A DNA stretch of 53,260 bases, taken from NCBI GenBank assembly GCA_020848995.1, contig JADLHA010000004.1, forward strand, positions 1 to 53,260, in the 5' to 3' direction. The position numbers were made by a program, and so were the translations under genes. The notes beneath the pieces were generated by a model that was given only the letters and a program-made list of their open reading frames with translations, was not told where the DNA came from and did not search any database. The DNA comes from Saprospiraceae bacterium. GTDB lineage: Bacteria > Bacteroidota > Bacteroidia > Chitinophagales > Saprospiraceae. This document shows, in pieces, positions 1 to 9,098 of this stretch (its first letter is position 1; every line of letters starts with the position of its first letter).

Positions 1-152
1 CAAGCAAAACAAGACGAGGCGCAGCGAAGGAAGCTATGTGGAACGATAACTGACTGAGCTGCAACGAAGGATTGTGAAGCTAAATTCATTGAGTGGGTGA
101 GACTGTGCGGGCTGGCTGGCGCAAGAGAGGGGGGGGGGGGAAGAAGTGCCCT
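1..152 (-). repeat. Dispersed repeat element, left copy, truncated by window edge
   Basis: The reverse complement of this stretch aligns base for base, with scattered mismatches, to 8735-8880. It ends in the same terminal motif AGGGCACTTCT (here 142-152 on the minus strand). A run of 12 G at 129-140 replaces the shorter C/G run of the other copy. No reading frame is shared between the copies, so this is probably a non-coding, MITE-like or REP-like element. The rest of this copy lies outside the window. Confidence 0.8.
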
Positions 153-677
153 TAAATGGGTTAAAAATCAGGGTTTTCCACTACGCAGAATCCGGGTTTA
201 CACCCTTGTGCAACTGTCCGCCCGGAACCTACCTTGCACCAGATTTCGACCCGTGTAGTACGGAAATTTTCATCAGCCTTCAGGCAGCGAATCTTCAACA
301 ATACAGGTCTAATCAAATGAACCGATTGCGAACGCTTTAATTTTTATTCTATGAAACCGGCCTCAAACGAATTCCGCGACGAATTTAGAAATGAAAACCA
401 GACGAACCAATTTTCCCATGAGCAAAACTGGCTCGGAGACTTTCGCAAAAAGCTAAGCTGGATCAAACCCAGAAGCGAATCATCCGAGGACCAGCTTACA
501 GGAGAAGTCGCACGCGGTTGATGGAGTCGTTGGCAACAGGAAATCTTCTTACTGCTCTGCCCGGGGTGGCTTTATGCCCAGTTTAACCAGGCACCCGATG
601 CGGTTCGCGTCACAGTAGCCGGACATTTCTCCACGGGCCGGATTTAAGCCCGATCAGGAAAGCAATAGGGTAAGTAA
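153..677. other. Intergenic region, mostly empty
   Basis: Between the repeat and the rhomboid gene only one short plausible frame (351-521) is visible. The remaining sequence shows no long open frame, no clear terminator and no RNA gene. Confidence 0.5.
351..521 (+). CDS. Possible small hypothetical protein (56 aa)
   Basis: An ATG at 351 follows an AT-rich stretch and opens a 56-residue frame ending in TGA. The product is strongly hydrophilic, rich in Asn, Glu, Gln, Arg and Lys, with a Trp-containing centre, and has no signal peptide or membrane segment. I do not recognise a family. It could be a chance frame or the remnant of a longer gene; the amino-acid composition is the only support. 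Confidence 0.25.
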   Translation: MKPASNEFRDEFRNENQTNQFSHEQNWLGDFRKKLSWIKPRSESSEDQLTGEVARG

Positions 678-1421
678 TCACTGGTTAAGATTCGCTTGGT
701 CCTCTTCTGCTGCTTTTCTTTCCGCTTCCACTGCATCCTTGCGCCGCTGTTCCAGGGTCTTTTCAAACACGTCTCTTGGGAAGAAAAACTCAGTCTGTCT
801 GTTGCCGCGGTGGGTGATGTCGTCTTCCAACACTTGTTGTTTTTCGTCCGGCTCTCTGAAGTTGCGAAACACAAAAGCCGTCCAACCGCCTGCAATGGCA
901 CCAAACAGATGACTCTCCCACGATACGCGCTCTTCCGTGGGAAAGAAGCCAGCCAGATACCCGCTGTACATGATGACCATTACGCCCATCAGTGCAATGG
1001 ATTTGACGTTGCGCCGGAAGATGCCTGAGAAAAAGACAAATGCGATCAATCCATAAACCAAACCGCTTGCCCCGATGTGCGAATAGTTTCTGCCAAGTAC
1101 AAATACCATCAGGCCGGTTGCGCACAGGATCAGAAAATAGGATGCCCAGCCGATGCTGCGGTAGAAATAGAACAATACAAACGTAGTAATGATGAGCGGT
1201 GGGAGGTTGGAAAACAGATGACCCCAGCTCGCGTGAATGAACTGCCCGGTAATGATGCCGTACCATTGCCCGGGATCGCGAGGGTAAATGCTCCAGTTGT
1301 ACTTGGGAACTGGGAAGATCAGAAAGACAATGTGTACAAGCAGCATCAACAGGGCGATCACCGCCGCAACAGAAAACGCATTGCGGATGTGCTCCTTCTC
1401 GCGCTGCAACAGAAACGTCAT
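678..1421 (-). CDS. Rhomboid family intramembrane serine protease
   Basis: Rhomboids cut transmembrane substrates inside the membrane with a Ser-His dyad. The 247-residue protein has about six hydrophobic segments between residues 15 and 187. The signature GASG (117-120) supplies Ser119, and His171 in a later helix completes the dyad. The conserved H-x4-H-x3-N pattern is at His63, His68 and Asn72. The C-terminal 55 residues are charged and presumably cytoplasmic. The start codon overlaps the stop of the upstream gene by 4 bases (ATGA), so the two are co-transcribed. The substrate is unknown. Confidence 0.9.
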   Translation of the reverse strand: MTFLLQREKEHIRNAFSVAAVIALLMLLVHIVFLIFPVPKYNWSIYPRDPGQWYGIITGQFIHASWGHLFSNLPPLIITTFVLFYFYRSIGWASYFLILCATGLMVFVLGRNYSHIGASGLVYGLIAFVFFSGIFRRNVKSIALMGVMVIMYSGYLAGFFPTEERVSWESHLFGAIAGGWTAFVFRNFREPDEKQQVLEDDITHRGNRQTEFFFPRDVFEKTLEQRRKDAVEAERKAAEEDQANLNQ

Positions 1422-1990
1422 GCGTAACGCCTCCTGATCAGTTTAACAAAGATCTGGGCGTTTTTGAGTTTGTTGTCGTCGGTCCAATGGTATTTCCCGA
1501 TTACAGACTGACAGAGGTATTGCTTTGCTTCGTCGTAACTTTTTAGCTCGTCGAGTTTGCCAACCGCACTGTCAAATTGCTGTTTATCCCCATCGAATAA
1601 AATGTTCTGAAAGAGAATTCTCTCGTTGAGGCCAAACGCATTGGCCAGACGGGCTATGGGCGTGGCTTCCAGCTTTCCGGAAAGGTCTCCGGATTCCTTT
1701 ACCTCAAGCAGTTCTGGGTATTCCAATCCTGAGGCGGCAGGAGTAGGAGCTGCAACATTTTCCTCCACCTGAGCCAAACCGGAGTGGGATTCCTGGCTGG
1801 AATCCGTTGCCCGGGATTCTTCCTCCGCAAGCCTGTTTTCGAGTTGCAGGTTCAGGATCGCCTCCCTGATCCGGAGGTTGTAATCGAGCAGGAGGTTTTT
1901 CTCGGATTGGGTAAAAGCTTCCTCGCTGGCATAGACTTCGAGGATGTTGTTCATTTTCTGCATCCACTTCCGGATATTGCTAAAATCCAT
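1418..1990 (-). CDS. Conserved hypothetical protein, rhomboid operon partner
   Basis: A 190-residue soluble protein. Residues 1-65 are helical and charged, and a Ser/Ala/Pro/Glu-rich linker follows. The C-terminal domain (about 110-190) carries the pattern NERI-x-F-x3-LF-x-GD ... YL ... W, ending in basic residues. I recall this C-terminal domain as a recurrent Bacteroidota protein of unknown function, often downstream of a flexible linker; that is memory, not a search. It overlaps the rhomboid start by 4 bases and is first in the operon. It could be a cytoplasmic partner or regulator of the protease, but nothing in the sequence proves this. Confidence 0.75.
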   Translation of the reverse strand: MDFSNIRKWMQKMNNILEVYASEEAFTQSEKNLLLDYNLRIREAILNLQLENRLAEEESRATDSSQESHSGLAQVEENVAAPTPAASGLEYPELLEVKESGDLSGKLEATPIARLANAFGLNERILFQNILFDGDKQQFDSAVGKLDELKSYDEAKQYLCQSVIGKYHWTDDNKLKNAQIFVKLIRRRYA

Positions 1991-2044
1991 TTTCCCTGAT
2001 TTGAGTGATGTGCGATAAACGCCAAAGCGCCCTAATTATTGGCG

Positions 2045-2052
2045 CAAAGTTA
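2045..2052 (-). promoter_or_regulatory. Promoter -7 element TAACTTTG
   Basis: On the minus strand this reads TAACTTTG, an exact match to the Bacteroidota -7 consensus TAnnTTTG. It lies 54 bases upstream of the ATG of the gene at 1418-1990. No clear -33 TTG was found at the usual spacing. Confidence 0.5.
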
Positions 2053-2122
2053 GTCCCTTTTGCCTTTGAGCTCTTATTACAAAAATGAATATATATAATT
2101 TTTGCGGATATTTGCCGCAGGA

Positions 2123-2707
2123 ATGTTTATAGAGCCCATCTACAGATCGCAGCGCAGCGGATGGATTGAAGTCATCTGTGGCTCCATGTTCAGTGGAAAA
2201 ACGGAAGAGCTCATCAGGAGGCTGAAGCGGGCCCGGATCGCCAATCAAAAGGTGGAGATCTTTAAACCCGCAAAAGACACGCGTTACGACGAACGACGCG
2301 TCGTATCCCACGATGAAAACGCCCTGCTTTCGAAGCCCATTTTGAAATCTGCCGATTTGCTGTTGGTAGCCCAGGAGACTGAAGTGATCGGCATCGACGA
2401 AGCGCAGTTTTTCGACGATGACCTCACCCGGTATTGTCAGGAGCTCGCGCTTGCCGGCAAGCGCATCATCGTCGCCGGACTGGACATGGATTTCCGGGGC
2501 CAGCCATTTGGTCCCATGCCTGCTCTGATGGCCGTTTCGGAATACATTACCAAAGTGCATGCGATCTGTCCGCATTGCGGCAACCTCGCCACGCATTCCT
2601 ACCGCCTTTCCGAATCCGAGGAGACCTTTCTGCTTGGGGAGACGGACCATTACGAACCCCGTTGCCGTTACTGCTTTTCCCTCGGAGCCATTCTCCACTT
2701 CCCCTGA
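2123..2707 (+). CDS. tdk: Thymidine kinase (type II)
   Basis: This enzyme phosphorylates thymidine with ATP in the pyrimidine salvage pathway in the cytoplasm. The 194-residue product has the Walker A loop GSMFSGKT (20-27), the catalytic DEAQ motif (92-95, Glu93 as base) and a zinc ribbon made by Cys149, Cys152, Cys181 and Cys184. Length and motif order are normal for the family. ATG 2123 is chosen because homologues begin MF-x-EP; a TTG at 2102 would add seven residues. The gene is divergent from the rhomboid operon, and purH follows 10 bases later. Confidence 0.95.
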   Translation: MFIEPIYRSQRSGWIEVICGSMFSGKTEELIRRLKRARIANQKVEIFKPAKDTRYDERRVVSHDENALLSKPILKSADLLLVAQETEVIGIDEAQFFDDDLTRYCQELALAGKRIIVAGLDMDFRGQPFGPMPALMAVSEYITKVHAICPHCGNLATHSYRLSESEETFLLGETDHYEPRCRYCFSLGAILHFP

Positions 2708-2717
2708 ACTCCAAACC

Positions 2718-4217
2718 ATGGAAAATAAACGCATCCACGCAGCACTGCTGTCCGTTTACAACAAACAGGGCCTCGAAGAAATTGCCCGGCAGCTCCATGC
2801 CATGGGCATCGTCATCTATTCGACGGGCGGCACGCAGCAACATCTGGAAGACAAGGACATTCCGGTCGTTGCGGTCGAAGCCATTACCGACTATCCCTCC
2901 ATCCTCGGCGGAAGGGTAAAGACCCTTCACCCAAAGATCTTCGGTGGCATACTGGCCATGCGCAACGAAGATCACCTGGGGCAACTCGCACATTTTCAAA
3001 TACCCCTGATTGACCTGGTGGTCGTAGACCTCTACCCGTTTCAGGAAACCCTTGCCCAAACCAGAGAGCACGACGAACTGATTGAAAAAATCGACATCGG
3101 CGGCATCAGCCTGATCCGTGCTGCAGCAAAGAATTATCAAGACGTCGTCGTCATCCCCTCTTTTCGCGAATATGGCTTGTTGAAAGGAATTTTGGCCAAC
3201 AATGCCATTTCCTCCATAGAGCAGCGACGACAACTGGCTGCCCGTGCCTTTTCGGTAAGCCAGGCATACGATCACAGCATCCACACCTACCTTGCGGAAT
3301 TGATGCCCGAAGGCTCCATGCCCTTGCGGTACGGCGAAAACCCCCATCAAAGCGCACGCTTTTTGGGGAACCTCGACGAATGCCTCGACGTGCTATGTGG
3401 CAAGGAGCTGTCGTACAATAACTTATTGGACATTGACTCCGCTTTGGCGCTGATGTCAGACTTTCATAAAGGGCCTCCCTGCTTTGCTGTGCTCAAACAC
3501 ACCAATGTCTGCGGGATTGCCGTGCGCGAACGGTTGAGCGATGCCTGGGCTGCAGCCCTTGCGGGCGATCCGGTATCTGCCTTCGGCGGCATCCTGATCT
3601 GCAATGCCCCTGTCGATGTAGCGACTGCAAAAGCCATTCACCCCCTGTTCTTTGAAGTATTGCTAGCACCCGAATTTGAAGAAGATGCATTGAAGTTGCT
3701 GAAAACGCGCAAGCAGCGCATACTCGCTCGCCTCCGGCACCTGCCCTATTCCCGCACCCAGGTGAGAAGCGCAATCAATGGATTGCTAGAGCAAGACCCC
3801 AATGAACACCATACCCGCCGCGAAGCCCTCAAGCCGGTGACGCGCCAATTGGCAGACCAGGGCCTGACAGATGACCTGATCTTTGCCATTCATTGCGTCA
3901 AACACCTAAAGTCCAACGCCATTGCCCTCGTTAAAGGTCAACAGCTCATCGGCATGGGCTGTGGACAGACGTCCCGCGTCGATGCCTGTCGCCAGGCCAT
4001 TGAAAAAGCCCGGGCCATGGGATTCGATCCGGCCGGGAGCGCAATGGCTTCAGAGGCATTTTTTCCCTTCCCGGATTGCGTTGAACTCGCCGCAAAAGCA
4101 GGTGTCGGGGCCATTGCCCAACCTGGGGGATCGGTAAATGATGGCCTGAGCATACAGGCTGCTGACGATCGAGGAATCGCCATGGTCTTCACCGGTGTTC
4201 GCCATTTCAAACACTGA
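2718..4217 (+). CDS. purH: Bifunctional AICAR formyltransferase / IMP cyclohydrolase
   Basis: PurH catalyses the last two steps of IMP synthesis. The N-terminal MGS-like cyclohydrolase domain shows SILGGRVKTLHPK at 61-73, and the C-terminal transformylase domain shows RYGENPHQ, the Lys-His pair in LKHTN, SEAFFPFPD and QPGGSVND. At 499 residues it is about normal length. The frame stays open upstream, but ATG 2718 (MENKRI) matches the usual start and avoids tdk. The codon after KHTN is Val where most homologues have Pro, a minor variation. The stop overlaps the next start as TGATG, implying translational coupling to coaX. Confidence 0.95.
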   Translation: MENKRIHAALLSVYNKQGLEEIARQLHAMGIVIYSTGGTQQHLEDKDIPVVAVEAITDYPSILGGRVKTLHPKIFGGILAMRNEDHLGQLAHFQIPLIDLVVVDLYPFQETLAQTREHDELIEKIDIGGISLIRAAAKNYQDVVVIPSFREYGLLKGILANNAISSIEQRRQLAARAFSVSQAYDHSIHTYLAELMPEGSMPLRYGENPHQSARFLGNLDECLDVLCGKELSYNNLLDIDSALALMSDFHKGPPCFAVLKHTNVCGIAVRERLSDAWAAALAGDPVSAFGGILICNAPVDVATAKAIHPLFFEVLLAPEFEEDALKLLKTRKQRILARLRHLPYSRTQVRSAINGLLEQDPNEHHTRREALKPVTRQLADQGLTDDLIFAIHCVKHLKSNAIALVKGQQLIGMGCGQTSRVDACRQAIEKARAMGFDPAGSAMASEAFFPFPDCVELAAKAGVGAIAQPGGSVNDGLSIQAADDRGIAMVFTGVRHFKH

Positions 4218-4954
4218 TGTCAGAAAGGCTGTGCATCGACTTGGGAAATTCCCGCATCAAGCTGGCGCGAGTCCGCAATGGCCTCATTCAGGATTTCGCG
4301 GGGTATCGCTATGACGACCAGCCCCTGGTCGAGCGCTGGTTTGGCGCACAGACCGTTTATTCAGGGATCTATTGCAGCGTAATCGAATCGGAGCCGGAGT
4401 GGCTATTGGCCTTGTTTGACCGGCACCGCATCCTCCGTCTCGACACCCGGTGGCCTCTTCCCATCCGCATCGACAGATACCAGACACCCCAGACGCTGGG
4501 TGGGGACCGCATTGCCGCAATTGCGGGTGCCCGGCAGCTTATCCGTGACCACCCCGTTCTAGTGGTCAACGCGGGAACCTGCGTCACCTTTGACTTGCTC
4601 AATGCAGAGGGGGAGTTTTTAGGTGGCAATATCTCCCCCGGGCTCGAGTTGCGCTGGAGGTCTATGCATGCCTTTACGGGTCGCCTTCCCCTGGTGCATG
4701 CGGTCCCGGCAGAAGGCAGCGTTTTAGGACTCAGCACGCAGGAGGCCCTCGAGCGGGGAGGATTCCAGGGCTTACTGTTCGAAATCTCCGCTTACCATTT
4801 TGCGATGTGCGAAAAATACCCGGAGATAAAATGCGTTCTCACCGGCGGCAGTGCTCATCAATTGGTGAACCGCCTGAAATTCGACATTTTTGCGGAACCG
4901 TACTTAGTCCTTAAAGGCCTTAATTACATTTCGGAGTACAATGAATCTCAATAA
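4217..4954 (+). CDS. coaX: Type III pantothenate kinase
   Basis: CoaX phosphorylates pantothenate, the first step of coenzyme A synthesis. The 245-residue protein has the ASKHA-fold phosphate loop DLGNSRIK (8-15), the pantothenate-site GGDR with catalytic Asp97, and the adenosine-site NAGTCVTFD (118-126), all typical of type III enzymes. It is translationally coupled to purH (shared A of TGATG), and its end overlaps the next gene by 14 bases. A second CoA gene, coaBC, lies at 12007. Confidence 0.93.
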   Translation: MSERLCIDLGNSRIKLARVRNGLIQDFAGYRYDDQPLVERWFGAQTVYSGIYCSVIESEPEWLLALFDRHRILRLDTRWPLPIRIDRYQTPQTLGGDRIAAIAGARQLIRDHPVLVVNAGTCVTFDLLNAEGEFLGGNISPGLELRWRSMHAFTGRLPLVHAVPAEGSVLGLSTQEALERGGFQGLLFEISAYHFAMCEKYPEIKCVLTGGSAHQLVNRLKFDIFAEPYLVLKGLNYISEYNESQ

Positions 4955-6284
4955 AATAAGCTTCCAACTGGTGATGACGGCCGTATTGCTGTCCAGAGTC
5001 CAGGCTCAAAATACTGAAAACTCCCCCCTTTCGCGCTACGGTCTGGGCGACCTTCGCAGTGGCACGCCCGTATGGATATCTGGAATGGGGCAGTCGGGCA
5101 CCGCCTTCAGCTCTCCCAACCTGTTTTCAGGACAAAACCCGGCCAGTGCCGCCTATCTGCTTCAAACCGATGTTGAGATCGGACTCGTTGCGCGCCAGCA
5201 TACGCAAGAGGACAGCCGGGGCGAGCAGTACGGGGAATGGACGGGAGGCATTCAAAACATCCTGGTCGGCATACCCCTGCAAAATGCGATCAACGATCTG
5301 CTGGAGCGCAGGTCGCGCAAACACTATTCCAGTTTGTACTTTGGCCTTAACCCGTTTTCCGGCATGGGCTATAACGCCGTGGTGGATAACGACAACGACA
5401 CCACCAACATCATCCGCCGCAACCTGCAGGGCGATGGAGGGATCACTGCCTTTAAGTTTGGACTGGCCCACCGATATAAAGGACTGGCATTCGGAGCCGG
5501 TGCAGACTTCTTGTTCGGCACCTTGACGCATAACCAGTCCCTTCTGTATCTAAGCCAGGCGGGCAGTCACGATTCCTACCTCACCGATCAACAACACATC
5601 AAAGGCTTGCGGCCGGTATTTGGACTTCAATACCAGAGAACCCTCAACCAAAAGCAGGTTCGTTCCGACGAAAATGCCCGAAAAAACATCCTGGGAGCTG
5701 GCCTTCAGTTGCATGTACCCACAAATTACACGGCGAGCTATTCCGCTATCCACCTTACGCGTTACGACGAGTTTTCCGTAGGCAATGTGAGCGACACCAT
5801 TCTCAACGTCAGCGAGCAGAAGACCTCCGGTGGTTTTCCCCTCAGCATCAGGGCCGGCCTGAACTATTTACACCAGGAAAAATCGGGGTGGGTAGCTGAT
5901 GTTCAATACGACGCCTGGGCTTCGAGGTCATTGCCCCAGGGGCTCTCGGGAGCTTACGCCGACGCTCTTGGCTTCAGTTTTGGGGGGTGGTACCGAAGCG
6001 GAAGACATCCCTATGATCCATTCTTAAAAAAATCGACCTTCCGTGCCGGCATCTATTACCAGGAGGATTATCGTCTCATTCGCGACGAACAGGCCTTTCG
6101 CTATGGCTTGAGTTTAGGATGGTCTTACCCAATCTCCTTCCTTCGCCAGGACGCCATGATCCATCTCAGCCTCGACGCAGGAAAGAGCAAACTGGGGGAT
6201 TTGTTTTCCGAGAACTATTTCCAGATCCACTTCGGCGTGAGCATCAACGACAACGAATGGTTCCTGAAAAGGCGCTACAACTGA
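4941..6284 (+). CDS. Putative outer-membrane beta-barrel protein
   Basis: A 447-residue protein with a signal peptide (residues 1 to about 22, ending AQA-Q-like) followed by NSPLSRYGLGDL, a start I recall from a Bacteroidota outer-membrane protein family often placed after coaX. The body is rich in alternating aromatic and small residues with Tyr/Phe-ending strands, as in beta-barrels. It overlaps coaX by 14 bases, so it is the last gene of a tdk-purH-coaX-OMP run. Its function is not known to me; a FadL-like channel is possible but unproven. Confidence 0.7.
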   Translation: MNLNKISFQLVMTAVLLSRVQAQNTENSPLSRYGLGDLRSGTPVWISGMGQSGTAFSSPNLFSGQNPASAAYLLQTDVEIGLVARQHTQEDSRGEQYGEWTGGIQNILVGIPLQNAINDLLERRSRKHYSSLYFGLNPFSGMGYNAVVDNDNDTTNIIRRNLQGDGGITAFKFGLAHRYKGLAFGAGADFLFGTLTHNQSLLYLSQAGSHDSYLTDQQHIKGLRPVFGLQYQRTLNQKQVRSDENARKNILGAGLQLHVPTNYTASYSAIHLTRYDEFSVGNVSDTILNVSEQKTSGGFPLSIRAGLNYLHQEKSGWVADVQYDAWASRSLPQGLSGAYADALGFSFGGWYRSGRHPYDPFLKKSTFRAGIYYQEDYRLIRDEQAFRYGLSLGWSYPISFLRQDAMIHLSLDAGKSKLGDLFSENYFQIHFGVSINDNEWFLKRRYN

Positions 6285-6302
6285 TCGCCAAGTTGGCTGG
6301 AG

Positions 6303-7877
6303 TCAGTGCACCCCGATCGGGATGACACCGCGGTAAGCTCCCGAAATCCATCTGATGAAATAAAGCCCGGCAGTCCTGCCCTTTCCGCTAAAAACATCCC
6401 ATTCCAAGCTGCTTTGCCCAGCTGGTTTTACCCGCTGGCACAGAAATCGTCCGCTGATGTCGCGGCATTCAAGTTGGATTTCGCGATCGACCAAATCCCC
6501 TTCAAACATGAGTACGAGCTGATTCGCCGTTGGATTTGGCCAGACGCGAACCCCAAGAGTCCCGTTCCGGGAAACGTCTTCATGGTCAACAATGAGGTCA
6601 TTGAGCCATCGGATGAGCAGGAGATTGGTATTCTGGCCGTCTTTGTAGTTGGCAACCATGACCACCTTTCCATCTTTTTGGATCGTAAAATGCGGGGTTT
6701 GATCCGTGAGAATGTTGACTGCATCGAATGATGCCATGCCGCGGTTTCCAAAAGTGGTGTCTACGGCACCGGAAACCAGGTAGCGCATTACGACGAAACG
6801 GTTATGGGTCAGTTCATTGTTTTCTCCACAGACCAGGTACTTGTCGTCGGGCTGGCGGATGAGGTATAAGCCATAGTCAACCGGGCCACCCAGATCGTAG
6901 GTCAGCATCCCACCATTGCCAAAACTCGCATCCAGTTCGCCATTCCGGTCGTAGCGGGCCAAGCCAAAGTCGTAATTGGTGATCGAATCGCGCACAGTAC
7001 CCGAAACAAAGTATTTTCCATCTGCGGTGATGGCGGTGCCGTAGGCAACATCCTGGTTCCCGGCAAAGTCTGTTTCGAAACTGCCGTTGCTTCCAAAATC
7101 GGGATCTCTGGTCCCATCGGGCCTCAGGCGCAAAAAGGCGAAGTTTGCCTTCGGGTAAACCCCTGCACACCCGGTAACGAGTATGTGACCGGTTGGTTCG
7201 ATCAGGATGTCAAACGGGATATCCTCCCGCGTCAGGAAATTGTGGTACATCCATCCCGTGCCATTGAAAGTCGAATCGGGAGTTCCATCCGGGGTAAATC
7301 GACTTACAAACCAGTCTATGTCAAATGAGTCGACAACACACACGCCGCTAACGCAAATGCGGCCCAATTCATCCACTGCGGCCACAATCGGTCCTGTCGA
7401 CCTCCCATATCGAAACTGAAGTATCCCGTGGTCGGCAAAGCTGCTGTCTTCTTTCCCATCGGGAAGCAAACGCATCAGAATCCCTGTCGTATTGGGGTTG
7501 GGGCCTGAGAATCCACCTGCAAGGATCTTTCCATCCGCGAGAACCCTGACGAATTCGAGGTTTTCCTGCTGGGAACCAAAATCCCAGAAGCGGAAGCCGC
7601 CATTTCCAAATGATGAGTCGATTTGCCCGTTTTCCAGGTAACGCACAAGCAGAAAATCGTAAGCAGCAGTTTGGAGAGCGATGCGCCCACCGGCAAGAAT
7701 TTTGCCATCTGCCTGAATGTCCGCCGTTCCACCCTGTTCCTTACCTCCCAGGTCGGTGTGCTGCCAGCCCCCGAGTCCAAAGGCGGGGTCGAGCTGTCCG
7801 GCCTGGGCCAACAACCCGCTACATAAAAGGCACCCAAGCATCAGGATGCAACCAACACTTAGCACTTTTAGATTCAT
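6303..7877 (-). CDS. Delta-60 repeat protein with T9SS type A sorting domain
   Basis: A 524-residue secreted protein. The start at 7877 gives a clean signal peptide (MNLKVLS...LLAQA); an ATG at 7925 would add 16 hydrophilic residues in front of it. Seven or so repeats of about 55-60 residues follow, each with the delta-60 pattern LDPxFGxGG ... DGKILxxG ... VRYLxxGxxDxSFGxxG, expected to form a beta-propeller. The last 80 residues start VWPNPTANQ and end in a short basic/hydrophobic tail, a type A T9SS sorting domain. It is convergent with the OMP gene, with an 18-base gap. The ligand or target is unknown. Confidence 0.85.
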   Translation of the reverse strand: MNLKVLSVGCILMLGCLLCSGLLAQAGQLDPAFGLGGWQHTDLGGKEQGGTADIQADGKILAGGRIALQTAAYDFLLVRYLENGQIDSSFGNGGFRFWDFGSQQENLEFVRVLADGKILAGGFSGPNPNTTGILMRLLPDGKEDSSFADHGILQFRYGRSTGPIVAAVDELGRICVSGVCVVDSFDIDWFVSRFTPDGTPDSTFNGTGWMYHNFLTREDIPFDILIEPTGHILVTGCAGVYPKANFAFLRLRPDGTRDPDFGSNGSFETDFAGNQDVAYGTAITADGKYFVSGTVRDSITNYDFGLARYDRNGELDASFGNGGMLTYDLGGPVDYGLYLIRQPDDKYLVCGENNELTHNRFVVMRYLVSGAVDTTFGNRGMASFDAVNILTDQTPHFTIQKDGKVVMVANYKDGQNTNLLLIRWLNDLIVDHEDVSRNGTLGVRVWPNPTANQLVLMFEGDLVDREIQLECRDISGRFLCQRVKPAGQSSLEWDVFSGKGRTAGLYFIRWISGAYRGVIPIGVH

Positions 7878-8018
7878 ATCCGGTCCGTTTTGTTCGTTAT
7901 TTGCAAGATTCCCCTTCGCATTCACTTATGGAGTACAACAATTTATTTTAACCAATAGTTAACAATAATTGAGTAATGGTACCCCGGGCTCAACTGTTTT
8001 AGCAAGAAATACCACCCA

Positions 8019-8651
8019 ATGCAAAACCTCTTGTTGTGTTTATCCTTTAGTCTGATTGCCGGAGTGGACTCGGATCCCAAGGCAACGCGCCTGCTCGACA
8101 AACTTGCGGCGTCATACGAAAAACTGGGTGGCTTTGAATTGCGTTTCCGCTACGAACTCGAATTCGACGGCCGGGTCGAACCCTCCCAGGCGGGAAGGCT
8201 ATGGTCTAAGGGAGATCTGTATCGCCTGGAGTTGCCAGATCTCGAGCTATACTGCGATGGGGAAAACCAGTATGCACACCTCAAGAAAAACCAGGAAATA
8301 CAGATCAGCCGCCCGGACCCTTCGGACCGGCGCTATCACCCGGCCACGCTGGCGCGCATACACGAATCTGGCAAATTTGAATATCGCGTCCTGAATGAAC
8401 GCAATGCCAAAAATCCCCTGAGCGTCATCGAATTTAAGCCACAAAACCATTCGGACCCCATTTTCAAGATCCTGCTGCACATTTCCGAATCGAGCAACCG
8501 CATTGTCAAAGTCCAATGGTTCGAGAAATCGGGCAGAAGAACGACCGTTCATTTTGAGCAAACCCAGTCAAGGAGTTTTGAGACCGGCTTCTTTGCACCC
8601 AAGCTGGAGTCCATGCCCGGAATTCACGTCGAGGACCTCCGGGAAGATTGA
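8019..8651 (+). CDS. LolA-like outer-membrane lipoprotein carrier
   Basis: LolA shuttles lipoproteins through the periplasm. The 210-residue product starts with a short hydrophobic signal (MQNLLLCLSFSLIAG), then a helix (ATRLLDKLAASYEKL) and a concave-sheet pattern with G-x-LWSKGDLYRLE and DGENQYAH, as in LolA-like proteins. Length fits. It is divergent from the delta-60 gene, with 141 bases between them. No -7 element with an exact match was seen there. Confidence 0.75.
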   Translation: MQNLLLCLSFSLIAGVDSDPKATRLLDKLAASYEKLGGFELRFRYELEFDGRVEPSQAGRLWSKGDLYRLELPDLELYCDGENQYAHLKKNQEIQISRPDPSDRRYHPATLARIHESGKFEYRVLNERNAKNPLSVIEFKPQNHSDPIFKILLHISESSNRIVKVQWFEKSGRRTTVHFEQTQSRSFETGFFAPKLESMPGIHVEDLRED

Positions 8652-8734
8652 CTTCCTTGGATTCCGCACCCCACCAATCCCCTGCTGATGTTTCTGTTGG
8701 AGCATCTCGCCTCCGTCCAACCCGGTTAAAATTT

Positions 8735-9045
8735 AGGGCACTTCTAATAACCCCCTATTGCGCCAGCCAGCCCGCACAGGCTCACGCGCTCAATGAATTT
8801 AGCTTCACAATCCTTCGTTGCAGATCAGTCAGTGATCGTTCCAAATAGCTTTCTTCGCTGCGCCTCGTCTTGTTTGGCTAAATTCATTCTGGCATCAACA
8901 GGGACATGGAGGGAGGCAGCCCTTTTCATTCTGGCATCAACAGGGAGTGCAGGGAGGCAGCCCTTTTCATTCTGGCATCAACAGGGAGTGCAGGGAGGCA
9001 GCCCTTTTCATTCTGGCATCAACAGGGAGTTTTTAGAAGTGCCCT
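8735..9045 (+). repeat. 311-bp MITE-like repeat element with 12-bp terminal inverted repeats
   Basis: The left end AGGGCACTTCTA (8735-8746) and right end TAGAAGTGCCCT (9034-9045) are perfect inverted copies. The left half (8735-8880) is repeated in inverse orientation at 1-152. The right half is filled by a 41-bp tandem repeat. No conserved reading frame is present, so it is non-autonomous if mobile. The gene-free stretch 8652-9112 consists of this element, 83 bases after lolA and the GH3 promoter. Confidence 0.75.
8883..9029 (+). repeat. 41-bp tandem repeat (about 3.6 copies)
   Basis: Copies start TTCATTCTGGCATCAACAGG at 8883, 8925, 8966 and 9007, giving periods of 42, 41 and 41 bases; the last copy is partial. 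Copies 2 and 3 are identical over the unit. The array lies inside the 311-bp repeat element, so copy number may vary between strains. Confidence 0.9.
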
Positions 9046-9098
9046 TTAAGGTCGTGACCGCGATGCAGGTTGGTGTATTCTGCGATTGGCGAATTCGC

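Noticed and set aside
2547-3350. Long minus-strand frame opposite purH
   Set aside because: It is fully antisense to a well-supported purH and shows no family motif; it is a GC-driven shadow frame.
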